This document shows positions 17,204 to 25,554 of a stretch of DNA of 64,000 nucleotides, one piece after another. Numbering within the stretch: the first letter of the stretch is position 1; each line of letters opens with the position of its first letter. The DNA lies in the NCBI RefSeq assembly GCF_003789055.1, contig NZ_ML119087.1, forward strand, positions 164,734 to 228,733, read 5' to 3'. Position numbers and translations under genes: made by a program. The stretch is from Histidinibacterium lentulum (GTDB lineage Bacteria > Pseudomonadota > Alphaproteobacteria > Rhodobacterales > Rhodobacteraceae). The notes below the pieces were generated by a model, which was given only the letters and a program-made list of their open reading frames with translations, was not told the origin of the DNA and did not search any database.

Positions 17204-18022
17204 ATGACCTTCGACGTCCGCCGCTATCGGGGCTTCTTCGGGCTGACGATGCTCTGCCTCTTCATCCTCTACGTCCCGCTCCTCGTCGTGATGGTCTACA
17301 GCTTCAACGACAGCCGCTCGATCACCAACTGGGAGGGCGTCTCCCTCCGCTGGTACGTCGACGTCTTCACCGGCCCCGAGTCGGAGAAGTTCAAGCAGGC
17401 CGCCTGGAACTCCCTGACCATCGCCCTCTCGGCGGCCATCGTCTCCACCACCATCGCCACCGCCGCCGCCATCGGCATGGTCCGGGGCGGCGCCTTCCGG
17501 GGGAAATCCGCGACCTTCGCGCTCATCTCCCTGCCGATCATGGTGCCGGAGATCGTCACCGCGGTCGCCACGCTCATCTTCTTCTCCACCATCGCCTTCC
17601 CGCTCGGGACCCTCTCGATCCTCGTCGCGCACATCGTCTTCTGCATCCCCTTCGCCTACCTGCCCATTTCGGCACGCCTGCAGGGGATCGAGGCGAGCTA
17701 CGAGGAAGCCGCGCAAGACCTCTATGCGGGCCGCTGGGCCACCTTCCGCCACGTGCTCTTCCCGATCATGGGGCCGGGCATCATGTCGGGCTTCCTGCTC
17801 GCCTTCATCATCTCGCTCGACGACTTCATCATCACGAACTTCGTCAAGGGCGCCGGGGTCGAGACCCTGCCGACCGCCATCTTCGGATCGGTCAAGCAGG
17901 GCATCCAGCCCAACATCATGGCGCTCTCGACGCTGCTGCTGCTTTTCTCGATCGCCCTCGTGACTCTATCCTACTTCATCGGAAAACGGGGCGAAGCACT
18001 CCAACCGGACAGGGGAGACTGA
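17204..18022 (+). CDS. potC: Spermidine/putrescine-type ABC importer permease 2
   Basis: This 272-residue permease has about six membrane segments and the EAA loop [20 protein letters not shown]. The ATG at 17204 is chosen because GGAGG lies just upstream and the PotC N-terminus normally starts close to the first helix. The in-frame upstream extension is rejected. Its stop is 2 nt before the binding-protein gene. Confidence 0.85.
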   Translation: MTFDVRRYRGFFGLTMLCLFILYVPLLVVMVYSFNDSRSITNWEGVSLRWYVDVFTGPESEKFKQAAWNSLTIALSAAIVSTTIATAAAIGMVRGGAFRGKSATFALISLPIMVPEIVTAVATLIFFSTIAFPLGTLSILVAHIVFCIPFAYLPISARLQGIEASYEEAAQDLYAGRWATFRHVLFPIMGPGIMSGFLLAFIISLDDFIITNFVKGAGVETLPTAIFGSVKQGIQPNIMALSTLLLLFSIALVTLSYFIGKRGEALQPDRGD

Positions 18023-18024
18023 CC

Positions 18025-19053
18025 ATGAAGAGACTGACCACGACGACCGCCATCCTGGCGCTCGCAGCGGGGGCGGCCGCCGCCGAGGGCGAGCTCCGCG
18101 TCTACCACTGGTTCGAATACATGCCGCAGGAACTGGTGGACAAGTTCGAGGCCGAAACCGGCATCGACGTCATCATCGACACCTACGACAGCAACGAGGC
18201 GCTTCTGGCCTCGCTCAAGGCCGGCACGCTCGGCTCCTATGACGTGGCCGTCCCGGGCGACTACATGGTCGCGATCATGGCGGGCGAGGGCCTTCTCGAC
18301 ACGTTCGAGGAGGGCGAGCTGACCAACAAGGCCAACATCGAGGACCAGTGGCTCAACGCGCCCTTCGATGCGGGCCGCGTTCACTCGATCCCCTACCAGT
18401 GGGGCTCCACCAGCGTGTCGGTGAACCGCGACATCTATACCGGCGACACCAACTCCCTCTCGCTGATCTTCGATCCGCCCGAGGAACTCAAAGGCCGGAT
18501 CAACGTGCTCGACAGCCAGGGCGAGGTGATGGCGCTGGCCTCGATCTACCTCGGCATCCCCCAGTGCAGCCAGGACCGCGACCAGCTTCGCGCGCTGGAC
18601 GAGCTCCTGCAGACCGCCTCGGCACACTGGGCCTCCTTCGGCTCCGACATCGCCAAGGACGTGCTGGTGTCGGGCGATGCCGCGGCGGGCATGATCTACA
18701 ACGGTTTCTCCGCCAAGGCGCGCGAGGAAGGCGCCAATGTCGAATACATCTACCCCGACGAGGGCTATGTCGTCTGGATGGACAACGTCGTGCTTCTGGA
18801 ACAGGCGCCGAACCGCGAGAACGCGATCCGGTTCATGGATTTCCTGCTTCAGCCCGAGAACATCGCGCAGGTGACGAACTACGCCCAGTATGCCGCGGGC
18901 ATCACCGGCGCGGCCGAATTCACCGAAGAGGCGCTCGCCACCTCGCCGGAGAACAACCCGCGCGAGGGCGCGGGCCCTGGCGTCTTCATCGAGGTCTGCG
19001 ATCAGGCGACTCAGGAGGTCTACGACCAGATCTGGACGCGGCTGCGCAGCTGA
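18025..19053 (+). CDS. potF: Polyamine-type ABC importer substrate-binding protein (PotD/PotF family)
   Basis: The 342-residue product has a signal peptide with likely cleavage after A20 and a mature start GELRVYHWFEYMPQELVDKF, close to PotF/PotD. It should bind putrescine, spermidine or a related amine in the periplasm. AGGGGAGA precedes the ATG. Its stop overlaps the amidase start at 19053, linking uptake to hydrolysis. The symbol reflects family resemblance; ligand specificity was not derived. Confidence 0.8.
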   Translation: MKRLTTTTAILALAAGAAAAEGELRVYHWFEYMPQELVDKFEAETGIDVIIDTYDSNEALLASLKAGTLGSYDVAVPGDYMVAIMAGEGLLDTFEEGELTNKANIEDQWLNAPFDAGRVHSIPYQWGSTSVSVNRDIYTGDTNSLSLIFDPPEELKGRINVLDSQGEVMALASIYLGIPQCSQDRDQLRALDELLQTASAHWASFGSDIAKDVLVSGDAAAGMIYNGFSAKAREEGANVEYIYPDEGYVVWMDNVVLLEQAPNRENAIRFMDFLLQPENIAQVTNYAQYAAGITGAAEFTEEALATSPENNPREGAGPGVFIEVCDQATQEVYDQIWTRLRS

Positions 19054-19823
19054 TGCGGATCGGGCTCTATCAGGCCCCATCGCCCGCCGGGGATATCCCG
19101 GCGGGCCTTGCCGCCCTCGACGCCGCCCTTGGCAAGGCCGCGGGGGCCGGGGTCGATCTTCTCGTCATGCCGGAGCTGTTCCTGCCCGGCTACGGCGCCA
19201 CCACCGCCACCCCGCCTCCGGGCTGGGCCGAGACCATGAAGACCGTGGCGGACCTCGCCCGCACCCATGCCGTGGCGCTCGCCATCGGCCTGCCGGAGTA
19301 TGGCGAGACCGCGGTCTGGAACGCGGCTTTCGTCTTCGACGAGACCGGCGCCGAGATCGCCCGCTACCGCAAGGTGCAGCTTTTCGGAGACCGGGAGCAC
19401 GCGCTCTTCACCCCCGGCGACCGCCTTGTCACCTTCGACTGGAGGGGCCGCCGCTTCGGCCTCCTGATCTGCTACGACGTGGAATTTCCCGAGCATGTCC
19501 GCGCGCTCGCCACGGCGGGGGCCGAGGTGATCCTGGTGCCCACGGCGAACATGATGCCCTTCGTGAACGTCAACCAGATCATGGTGCCCTCCCGGGCTGC
19601 CGAGAATGCCGTGACCATCGTCTATGCCAACTGCTGCGGGACCGAGGGCGCGCTCGACTACGTGGGCCTCAGCCTGATCTGCGGCCCCGAGGGCTATCCG
19701 CTGGCCTCCAAGGGCCGCGATGCGGGCCTGCTCATCGCCGAACTGCCGGAACCCGGCTGGCGTGAACACGACATCCCCCATTCGACCCAAGCCGCGGACC
19801 TGCGCAAGGTGGGCGTGTCCTGA
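19053..19823 (+). CDS. Carbon-nitrogen hydrolase (nitrilase superfamily amidase)
   Basis: The 256-residue enzyme carries the Glu-Lys-Cys triad of the nitrilase superfamily: E41 in MPELFLPGY, K107 in YRKVQLFGD, and C140 in LLICYDVEFPE. The length and motifs are those of aliphatic or omega-amino amidases such as 5-aminopentanamidase. It hydrolyses an amide to acid plus ammonia. It is the last gene of the second importer operon, one base overlapping the binding protein, and is followed by a second amidase gene. An omega-amino-amide made from a polyamine is a reasonable but unproven substrate. Confidence 0.85.
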   Translation: MRIGLYQAPSPAGDIPAGLAALDAALGKAAGAGVDLLVMPELFLPGYGATTATPPPGWAETMKTVADLARTHAVALAIGLPEYGETAVWNAAFVFDETGAEIARYRKVQLFGDREHALFTPGDRLVTFDWRGRRFGLLICYDVEFPEHVRALATAGAEVILVPTANMMPFVNVNQIMVPSRAAENAVTIVYANCCGTEGALDYVGLSLICGPEGYPLASKGRDAGLLIAELPEPGWREHDIPHSTQAADLRKVGVS

Positions 19824-19855
19824 CGCCGCAAGCGCCCTCTTCTGAATAGCCAAAT

Positions 19856-19867
19856 GATATCAATATC
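19856..19867. promoter_or_regulatory. AT-rich dyad upstream of aguB
   Basis: GATATCAATATC (19856-19867) is an inverted repeat, GATAT/ATATC, in the only AT-rich stretch of the 61-bp gap before aguB. It ends 17 bp before the GTG start. It could be an operator or overlap a promoter; it is also short enough to be chance. Confidence 0.25.
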
Positions 19868-19884
19868 TTGAAAGGCGTTACATC

Positions 19885-20736
19885 GTGAAACGAGATACGC
19901 TGACCCTCGCCGTCACCCAGATGCCCTGCTCCTGGGACATCGAGGCGAACCTCGCCCGCGCCGAAACCCTCGTCCGCGAGGCCGCCGCTGCGGGCGCGAC
20001 CCTGATCCTCCTCCAGGAGCTCTTCGAGACTCCCTATTTCTGCTCCGAGCAGAACCCGGACCACCTCACCCTCGCCCGCCCCTTCCAGACAAACCCCCTC
20101 ATCGCCCGTTTCGCCGCCCTCGCCGCCGAACTGCAGGTCGTCCTTCCCCTCAGCTTCTTCGAGCGCACCGAGCGGCAGTTCTTCAACTCCATGGCCATGA
20201 TCGACGCGACCGGCGAGATCCTCGGCCTCTACCGCAAGACCCACATCCCCGACGGTCGCGGCTACCAGGAGAAGTTCTACTTCACCCCCGGCGACACCGG
20301 CTTCCGCGTCTGGAACACCGCCGCCGGCTGCATCGGCGTCGGCATCTGCTGGGACCAGTGGTTCCCCGAGACCGCGCGCAGCATGGCCCTGATGGGCGCC
20401 GACGTGCTCCTCTATCCCACCGCCATCGGGAGCGAACCGCAGGACCCGTCCGTCGACAGCAAACCCCACTGGCAGCGCACCATGCAGGGCCACGCCGCCG
20501 CCAACATGTGCATCCTCGCCGCCAGCAACCGGATCGGCACGGAGAATGTCGGCGCCGAGATGTCCTTCTACGGCGGCAGCTTCATCGCCGACGAGACCGG
20601 CGCGAAGCTGGCCGAGATGGGAGCCGCGCCGGGCATCGCCATCGCCACGGTCGATCTTGACGCGATCCGCCGGCGCCGCGCCGCCTGGGGCCTCTTCCGG
20701 GACCGAAGGCCCGAACACTACCGCCCGCTGACCTAG
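19885..20736 (+). CDS. aguB: N-carbamoylputrescine amidase
   Basis: This 283-residue nitrilase-superfamily enzyme closely follows AguB. It has E45 in LQELFETPYF, K118 in YRKTHIPDG, and C155 in GICWDQWFPE, with QEKFYFTPG and WQRTMQGHAAAN typical of the AguB branch. AguB converts N-carbamoylputrescine to putrescine, CO2 and ammonia, the last step of the agmatine deiminase route. No agmatine deiminase (aguA) is present in the window. The start is a GTG at 19885. The TAG stop overlaps the stop of the opposite-strand monooxygenase within CTAG. Confidence 0.9.
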   Translation: MKRDTLTLAVTQMPCSWDIEANLARAETLVREAAAAGATLILLQELFETPYFCSEQNPDHLTLARPFQTNPLIARFAALAAELQVVLPLSFFERTERQFFNSMAMIDATGEILGLYRKTHIPDGRGYQEKFYFTPGDTGFRVWNTAAGCIGVGICWDQWFPETARSMALMGADVLLYPTAIGSEPQDPSVDSKPHWQRTMQGHAAANMCILAASNRIGTENVGAEMSFYGGSFIADETGAKLAEMGAAPGIAIATVDLDAIRRRRAAWGLFRDRRPEHYRPLT

Positions 20737-21968
20737 GCCACCGCCGTCCGCCCCGTGCCCGCGATGTGGTCCGCGAGATACTGGGCGTCCGGCCAGACAC
20801 CCCAGATGAACGACGAGCCCCGGCAGGACAGGAAGGGCAGGCCGAGGAAATAGAGCCCGGGCACCACGCTCACGCCCCTCTCGTGCCGCGGGCGGCCCTC
20901 GGCGTCGAAGACGTCCGCCTTGAGCCAGCCGAAATCGAGCGCGAAACCCGTGGCCCAGATGATCGTCCGCACCCCCGCCACCGCAAGATCGAGCGTCAGC
21001 AGAGGATCGTCAAAACTTGCCGGGTCGGGGCTGATCTGACGGGCCTCGGGCTCTTCTGGCAGGTCCTCGCCCGTTCGCGCGACCCAGGCATCCGCCTCGT
21101 CCAGAACCGACAGGTAGTTCGCATCCCCCCGCCGGATTGTGGCGACAAGATCGTCCGAGAATGCGAGGACACCGCCCTCACAGCCCAGCGTCCGCCCCAC
21201 GAGCCGCACGCCCCGGGCGGCGAAGTCGCGGAAATCCACGGTCCGCCCGCCATGGGCGCCGCTGACAGCGATCGTCACATGCTCCGAGGAGGGGGCGGCC
21301 CGCGCCTCCCACTTTCCCAGAACGCCCAGCCACCAGACGAAATCCTTGCCGCGATACCGCCGCGGCGGCCGGTCGTGGGGGCCCACCGAGAGGTAGACCT
21401 CGCGCCCCGCCCGGCTCAGCTCGTCCGCGATCTGCGATCCGGACGAGCCCGCGCCGACCACGAGGACGCCGCCCTCCGGGAGGGCGCCGGGGTTGCGATA
21501 GGCCGTGGAATGGATCTGCAGAAGACCCTCGGTCTCAGGCACCACCCGCGGGATCAGCGGCTTCTGGAAGGGTCCGGTGGCGGACACGACGCAGCGCGCC
21601 TCCATCACGCCCTCGGAAGTCTCGACCCGGAAGCCCTGTCCATCCAGCGGCCTCACGCCGGTCACCTCGACGCCGCAACGGATCGGCGCGGCGATCTTCC
21701 GGGCATAGGCCTCGAAATAGGCGACAACCTGATCCTTGGAGGCAAAGCCGTCAGGGTCCAGCCCGTCGAACTCGAGGTCCGGAAAACGGTCATGCCAGGC
21801 GGGGCCGTTTGCGACGAGGGAATCCCACCGTTCCGACCGCCAGCGCTCGGCGATCCGGTGACGCTCCAGCACGACGTGCCCGATCCCCCGGTCGCTCAGA
21901 TGGCCGCTCATCGCGAGCCCGGCCTGCCCGCCACCGATCACGACGGTGTCGATCGTTTCGCTGCCCAT
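20733..21968 (-). CDS. Flavin-dependent monooxygenase / NAD(P)-binding oxidoreductase (FMO/CzcO type)
   Basis: The 411-residue protein has an N-terminal FAD-binding motif VVIGGGQAGLAMSGHL, a central NADPH-binding motif VLVVGAGSSGSQIADEL, and a late FMO-like ATG segment (IIWATGF). Such enzymes hydroxylate or oxygenate N, S or carbonyl substrates. The ATG at 21968 has GGGGAGA upstream. It is convergent with aguB, the two stops overlapping by 4 nt, and lies downstream of the histidine kinase on the same strand. The substrate is unknown. Confidence 0.8.
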   Translation of the reverse strand: MGSETIDTVVIGGGQAGLAMSGHLSDRGIGHVVLERHRIAERWRSERWDSLVANGPAWHDRFPDLEFDGLDPDGFASKDQVVAYFEAYARKIAAPIRCGVEVTGVRPLDGQGFRVETSEGVMEARCVVSATGPFQKPLIPRVVPETEGLLQIHSTAYRNPGALPEGGVLVVGAGSSGSQIADELSRAGREVYLSVGPHDRPPRRYRGKDFVWWLGVLGKWEARAAPSSEHVTIAVSGAHGGRTVDFRDFAARGVRLVGRTLGCEGGVLAFSDDLVATIRRGDANYLSVLDEADAWVARTGEDLPEEPEARQISPDPASFDDPLLTLDLAVAGVRTIIWATGFALDFGWLKADVFDAEGRPRHERGVSVVPGLYFLGLPFLSCRGSSFIWGVWPDAQYLADHIAGTGRTAVA

Positions 21969-22072
21969 CCGCCGTCTCCCCGACTGTCAGGGAAAGCCTA
22001 GCGGGGACGGGGGTCGCCCCAAACCATGCTCTGCTTAAGCTGTGATTGGGGAAAGCCTAAGGCGGAGCGTCT

Positions 22073-23263
22073 TCAGGCAGGAGAAGCGCCCCATGCCTTG
22101 TCCACGATCGTCTGGGCGAGCTCCTCCGCATGATCGGCCCCCACCCTTGGCCGGAGGTGCGCCAGCGGAACCGAAAGGCGATAGCGGAACCCTTCGGTCA
22201 GGTCCGCCTCGGCTGTCCCGCCAAGCGTGGCGGGCGCGATCCGCAAGAGGAGCGTGCTGCCGAAGCCGCCGCCGATGGCCGCTTCCGGCGCCGACATGCT
22301 CCGCGACCATGCCCCCTGTTCGACCCACTCGAGCACGAACATCGGCTCCCGTGCCCCGGTCTCCACGGCCCATGTGGTCCGCACTTCGCCGTCCGGCATG
22401 GCGAGAACGCCGTGCTTCTGCGAATTCGTGGCCAGCTCGTGCAGAACGAGCGAAAGCTGCTGTGCCGCCTGCGGGTTCACCTCAGTCTCGGGACCATCCA
22501 TCGAGAGCCGCTCCCCGAAGGTCAGGATCGCGGGCCGGAGCTGCCGCTCCGCGAGCTGCCTGATCGTCAGGCCGGACGAGGTACTGGTTTCCAGAAGTGC
22601 CGCGGTCGCGTTGCCGAGGGCGTCGATCCGGCCCAGCAGGCTCCGGAGAAACGTCTCCGTGTCGGGCGCGGCCCGCGCGGTCTGCCGCGCGATGGACGCC
22701 ACCACGGTCAGCAGGTTGCGGCTGCGATGCACCGCCTCGCGCGACAGGACCGAGAGGCGCGCGGTCGCGGCCGTCAGGGACTGCGTGCGCTCCTCGACCT
22801 TGCTTTCGAGGGTTTGCTGCACCTCCCTCAGCTGTGCGAGCGTCTCCTCATGGGCGCTGATCTCCTCGCGCAGCCGTGAGTTCGCGGCCTCGAGCTGATG
22901 CGGGCTGGGGATCTGCACGAGCGTGGGCACGAGGCGGAAGAGAACCACCGCTGTCGTCGCCGACACGAGGCCGGTGACCAGCTTCAGCGCCCCCTCGGCG
23001 GCATAGACGGGGATCCAGAGGGTGGCGAGCGACAGCAGATGCGTAAGGCCGCACAGCAGGATGAAAGCCGCGAAGAGCGCCAGAAGCCCGCGGTAGCGCA
23101 GCTCTGGCCGGCGCCGGAGGAACAGGACGAGCGCTATGGGAATGGCGAAGTAGGACAGGGCGATCAGCAGATCCGCCACGACATGCGTGGCGATCAGCCA
23201 TGGGTTCCACAGCAGGCAGTAACCGTGTGGCGCAAAGGATGCGTACTCCAGAAGACTCCCCAT
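22073..23263 (-). CDS. HWE-type sensor histidine kinase with ETR1-like ethylene-binding membrane domain
   Basis: This 396-residue protein starts with three hydrophobic helices (about 23-48, 58-84, 90-115) resembling the plant ethylene receptor ETR1. Residues shown to matter in ETR1 (D25, Y32, I35, P36, I62, C65, H69) align without gaps to D31, Y38, I41, P42, I68, C71 and H75; the Cys and His bind copper(I) in ETR1. A coiled coil (about 122-170) leads to an HWE kinase with H179 in AVHRSRNLL, an N box LVLHELATNSQKHG, and the WxE of LEWVEQ. ATG 23263 has GGGAGGG upstream. No response regulator is adjacent, so it looks orphan. Confidence 0.85.
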   Translation of the reverse strand: MGSLLEYASFAPHGYCLLWNPWLIATHVVADLLIALSYFAIPIALVLFLRRRPELRYRGLLALFAAFILLCGLTHLLSLATLWIPVYAAEGALKLVTGLVSATTAVVLFRLVPTLVQIPSPHQLEAANSRLREEISAHEETLAQLREVQQTLESKVEERTQSLTAATARLSVLSREAVHRSRNLLTVVASIARQTARAAPDTETFLRSLLGRIDALGNATAALLETSTSSGLTIRQLAERQLRPAILTFGERLSMDGPETEVNPQAAQQLSLVLHELATNSQKHGVLAMPDGEVRTTWAVETGAREPMFVLEWVEQGAWSRSMSAPEAAIGGGFGSTLLLRIAPATLGGTAEADLTEGFRYRLSVPLAHLRPRVGADHAEELAQTIVDKAWGASPA

Positions 23264-23360
23264 GACACCCTCCCTCCCGCGGCGTCCCGGTGGAACGACC
23301 ACAGGATCAATGGGCAGGATGGCCCCGGGTGCAAGTCTCGATGGAACGGGGGCGGTAACG

Positions 23361-25463
23361 TCACCCGCCGGGTGCGTCCCGCTCGTCCCAGTTCGCCTCG
23401 CGGGTCGAGACCGGCTCGCGGATCATCGGCAGCTGGCGGATCAGCGGAGGCAGCACCAGAAGGATCCCGATCACCGTCGGCCAGAGGCTGGGCACCACGA
23501 GAAGCAGCGCCGAGATCGTCAGCAGCACCCGTTCGTAACCCCTGAGCGGCGCAAAGAGCCAGCCCGCGAAGACCGAGGACAGCATCCAGATCCCGGCCAT
23601 CGCGCCGAGCGTCGACAGGAAGAACTCCGACCAGGTGAAACCGTCCACCACCAGCAGCATCGACGGGGAGAAGACGAAGACGAAGGGCACCAGCGCCTTG
23701 CCCATGCCGAGCCGGAACGCGGTGTTGCCGGACTTGAAGGCGTTCGCATCGGCGATCCCCGCCGCCGCATAGGCCGCCAGCGCAACAGGCGGCGTGATGT
23801 CGGCCAGCACGCCGAAGTAGAAGACGAAGAAATGCGCGACGATCGGTTCCACGCCCAGAAGGCCCAGGATCGGCGCCGCCACCGCGATCATGATGAGGTA
23901 GTTCGCCGTTGTCGGGATGCCGCAGCCCATGAGGACGCAGACGATCGCGGTCATGATCAGCGTGAAGAGAAGCGTCAGCGACGGCACCGACATCATGTCG
24001 AATGGCAGGAACGAGAGCCCGGCCGAAACCGACTCGGCCCAGCCGGCGGCGACGGAAGTGACCATGTAGGCGATCTTGAACCCGACGCCGGTGAGCGTGA
24101 CCACCCCGATGACGACACCCACCAGCGCCGCTGCCGCGGTGACAGAGAGCGAGTATTTCGCACCCAGCACGAAGGCGTCCCAGAGCCCGCTCACGAAATC
24201 GGTCGCGGCGGCGCGCAGGTCCGTCCCGTGCTTGACGATGGTCTGGATTGCCAGCACCGCGATGCAGGCGGAAATGCCCCAGAAGGCGGCGAGATAGGGC
24301 GTCCTGCCGGACAACAGGATCGCGATCAGCACGAAGAGCGGAAGCGTCGTCAGCCAGCCTGCCTTGAACACCGCCCAGGCCACCGGCAGTTCGTCCTTCG
24401 TCAGGCCGCGCAATCCGCGGCGGCGGGCCTCGAGATGCACCTGCACCAGAACGCCGAAGAAATGCATGAAGGCAGGCACGAGGGCGGCGGTCAGGATCGT
24501 GGTCAGCGGAACGCCCAGGTACTCGATCATCAGGAAGGCGACCGCCCCCATGACGGGCGGCGTGATCTGCCCGCCGGTGGAGCTTGCTGCCTCCACCGCC
24601 GCGGCGAAGTGTCGGGGGTATCCGATGCGGATCATGGCCGGGATCGTGAGCGACCCGGTCGTGACCGTGTTGGCGATGGACGAACCCGAGATCGAGCCCA
24701 GCATCGCCGAGGACAGGACCGAGACCTTCGCGGGTCCGCCCGCGAACCGCCCCGCGAGCGACGAGGCGAGGTCGATGAAAAGCTGTCCGAGCCCGATCCG
24801 CGTGGCCATCACGCCGAAAAGGACGAAATGGAAGACGTAGGTGGAGATGACGCCCAGCGCGGTGCCGTAGATGCCCTGGCTCGTCAGGTAGAGATGGTTG
24901 ACGATGCCTGCCCAGTCCGACCCCGGATGGGCCAGGACCCCGGGCATGCTCTGTCCGAAATAGGCATAGGCGATGAAGAGAAGCGCGATCACGGGCAGCG
25001 GCCAGCCCATCGCGCGTCGCGTCGCCTCGAGCAGGGTCACGATCAGGATCGTGCCCATCAGCACGTCGATGGGCAGCGGATCGCCGACCCGGAACGCCAG
25101 ATCGTTGAAGATCCACGGCACATAGAGGGCCGAGACCAGCGCCGCGATCGCGAGAACCCAGTCGAAGAGCGGCAGGCCGAACGGCGCCAGGACCCCCGGC
25201 CGCGTGGGTCGCGGGCGCCCGAAGGCCATGAATGAGAAGAAGACGAGCGCCAGGGTGACGCCCATGTGCACGCCGCGATGCGTCGTGGCGCGCGGGATGC
25301 CATAGCCCGCCGTGTAATAGTGATAGCAGGCCAGCGCGAACAGCGTGGCCGCGACGATCCATCCCAGAAACGGCGGCAGCGGACGGAACCTGACTTCTGC
25401 GTCGAATTCCTCCTCGAGGGCCTTCATTTCCGCTTCGGTCAGGCTCTCGCTGCGCTGGTTCAT
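23361..25463 (-). CDS. TRAP transporter fused permease (4TM/12TM, DctQM-type)
   Basis: The 700-residue inner-membrane protein fuses the small (DctQ) and large (DctM) TRAP subunits, as is usual for TAXI-TRAP systems. It has numerous hydrophobic helices and the conserved patches GSISGSSIANTVTTGSLTIP and STGGQITPPVMG typical of the large subunit. It uses an ion gradient to import an acidic or other small organic solute delivered by the TAXI binding protein encoded just upstream. A hairpin between the two genes probably reduces its expression relative to the binding protein. Confidence 0.9.
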   Translation of the reverse strand: MNQRSESLTEAEMKALEEEFDAEVRFRPLPPFLGWIVAATLFALACYHYYTAGYGIPRATTHRGVHMGVTLALVFFSFMAFGRPRPTRPGVLAPFGLPLFDWVLAIAALVSALYVPWIFNDLAFRVGDPLPIDVLMGTILIVTLLEATRRAMGWPLPVIALLFIAYAYFGQSMPGVLAHPGSDWAGIVNHLYLTSQGIYGTALGVISTYVFHFVLFGVMATRIGLGQLFIDLASSLAGRFAGGPAKVSVLSSAMLGSISGSSIANTVTTGSLTIPAMIRIGYPRHFAAAVEAASSTGGQITPPVMGAVAFLMIEYLGVPLTTILTAALVPAFMHFFGVLVQVHLEARRRGLRGLTKDELPVAWAVFKAGWLTTLPLFVLIAILLSGRTPYLAAFWGISACIAVLAIQTIVKHGTDLRAAATDFVSGLWDAFVLGAKYSLSVTAAAALVGVVIGVVTLTGVGFKIAYMVTSVAAGWAESVSAGLSFLPFDMMSVPSLTLLFTLIMTAIVCVLMGCGIPTTANYLIMIAVAAPILGLLGVEPIVAHFFVFYFGVLADITPPVALAAYAAAGIADANAFKSGNTAFRLGMGKALVPFVFVFSPSMLLVVDGFTWSEFFLSTLGAMAGIWMLSSVFAGWLFAPLRGYERVLLTISALLLVVPSLWPTVIGILLVLPPLIRQLPMIREPVSTREANWDERDAPGG

Positions 25464-25524
25464 CGAAGTTTCCTCTTGGGGACGTCGGGTCGGCCGGTCA
25501 CGACCGAGCGCGGATCAGGGGAAA

Positions 25525-25547
25525 GGCCCGGCGCATGACGCCGGGCC
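25525..25547 (-). terminator. Intercistronic hairpin between TAXI binding protein and permease
   Basis: GGCCCGGCG (25525-25533) and CGCCGGGCC (25539-25547) form a perfect 9-bp stem with a 5-nt loop just after the binding-protein stop. There is no T-run, so it may act as a partial terminator or an RNA-stabilising element, giving more binding protein than permease. Confidence 0.6.
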
Positions 25548-25554
25548 TCGCGCC

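Noticed and set aside
21990..22059. Direct repeat GGGAAAGCCTA at 21990-22000 and 22049-22059
   Set aside because: Only 11 bp and two copies, in a short gap; could be chance and has no further structure.
23262..25362. Long frames on both strands over the TRAP permease gene
   Set aside because: The TRAP reading frame has clear transmembrane helices and family motifs; the others are compositional shadows.
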